In this document: positions 6,567-6,757 of the stretch, one piece after another | How positions within the stretch are numbered: the first letter of the stretch is position 1 | How the letters are laid out: every line of letters begins with the position of its first letter | The notes under the pieces: generated by a model | The model's input: the letters and a program-made list of their open reading frames with translations, nothing else | Told to the model about the DNA's origin: nothing | The model's database searches: none | Position numbers and translations under genes: made by a program | NCBI GenBank assembly: GCA_030670715.1 | Contig: DAOVBC010000127.1 | Location: 1 to 6,757 of the forward strand | Direction: 5' to 3' | DNA: 6,757 nt | Source: Deltaproteobacteria bacterium | GTDB taxonomy: Bacteria; Desulfobacterota; Desulfobacteria; Desulfobacterales; SG8-13

Positions 6567-6701
6567 CTTTAGTTTTAAGTTGGAATACTGAGTAAGTTAC
6601 AAGTGAACTAAAGTTTAAAGTGCCTAAAGCCCGCCCTGGTGCGACGCATTAGTGCAAATTGATACGGACTGTGTTTCATTCCACACCAGTACTTTAGACT
6701 T
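6567..6701. repeat. Imperfect palindromic repeat region upstream of mutS
   Basis: Several related arms occur here. CTTTAGTT (6567-6574) is the reverse complement of AACTAAAG (6606-6613). AAGTTTAAAGT (6611-6621) pairs with ACTTTAGACTT (6691-6701) at 10 of 11 positions, the exception being a T-G wobble. Inside the larger pair, CTGGTG (6636-6641) matches CACCAG (6684-6689). AAGTGAACTAAAG (6601) and AAGTGCCTAAAG (6618) are near direct repeats. The two folds share bases and so could be alternatives. The region fills much of the 245 nt upstream of mutS. It may be a dispersed intergenic element, a leader structure on the mutS transcript, or both. No gene is evident in 6513-6757. Confidence 0.5.
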
Positions 6702-6757
6702 AAAAGACAGGTCTGAAATGACACATAGGATGCAACAGTATACATAAACCAGTCGCA

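Noticed and set aside
6513..6757. Sigma-70 promoter for mutS (for example TTGTAA with CTTAAA 17 nt downstream on the minus strand)
   Set aside because: The -10 match is poor and several equally weak combinations exist in this AT-rich stretch, so no promoter can be placed.

Overview
The window most resembles a chromosomal segment of a free-living, mid-GC Gram-negative bacterium. I infer a sulfate-reducer-like member of the Desulfobacterota (former Deltaproteobacteria), probably Desulfobacterales. The basis is the look of the proteins (a TPR-AMIN-Amidase_3 wall amidase directly behind mutS, and the style of the EamA transporter) and intergenic spaces packed with short-period inverted repeats. 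This is recognition from memory, not a database result. No phage, plasmid, IS transposase, CRISPR array, rRNA or tRNA is visible.

Layout, left to right. Positions 1-180 (+) hold the last 59 codons of a TPR-repeat protein. It converges on a run of four genes on the minus strand. In their direction of transcription these are mutS (6512-3885), a large periplasmic N-acetylmuramoyl-L-alanine amidase (3881-1746), an EamA/DMT-family permease (1689-790) and a small two-helix membrane protein (634-380). The mutS and amidase genes are 3 nt apart and almost certainly co-transcribed and translationally coupled. The amidase-eamA gap is 56 nt and the eamA-small gene gap is 155 nt; each contains a hairpin-forming repeat. 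The genes share no obvious pathway: mismatch repair, wall cleavage, metabolite export and an unknown.

The non-coding DNA is the most unusual part. Four inverted-repeat elements occur: 209-267 (TGGAA units every 8 bp), 651-717 and 1706-1793 (CAGAG units every 9 bp, two copies of one family bracketing eamA), and 6567-6701 (AAGT/CTAAAG-type arms upstream of mutS). The first three share one plan: arms made of short phased direct repeats pointing inward around a short, mostly AT-rich loop. The 1706-1793 copy overlaps the 3' end of the amidase gene, so the last 15 amino acids and the stop codon of that protein are encoded by repeat DNA; the 9-bp period reads in frame as Thr-Ala-Glu-like triplets.

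I see no convincing new multi-gene system. The genes are ordinary housekeeping or accessory functions, and the points worth following up are the repeat family, its intrusion into a coding region, and the duplicated, cysteine-paired N-terminal module of the amidase.
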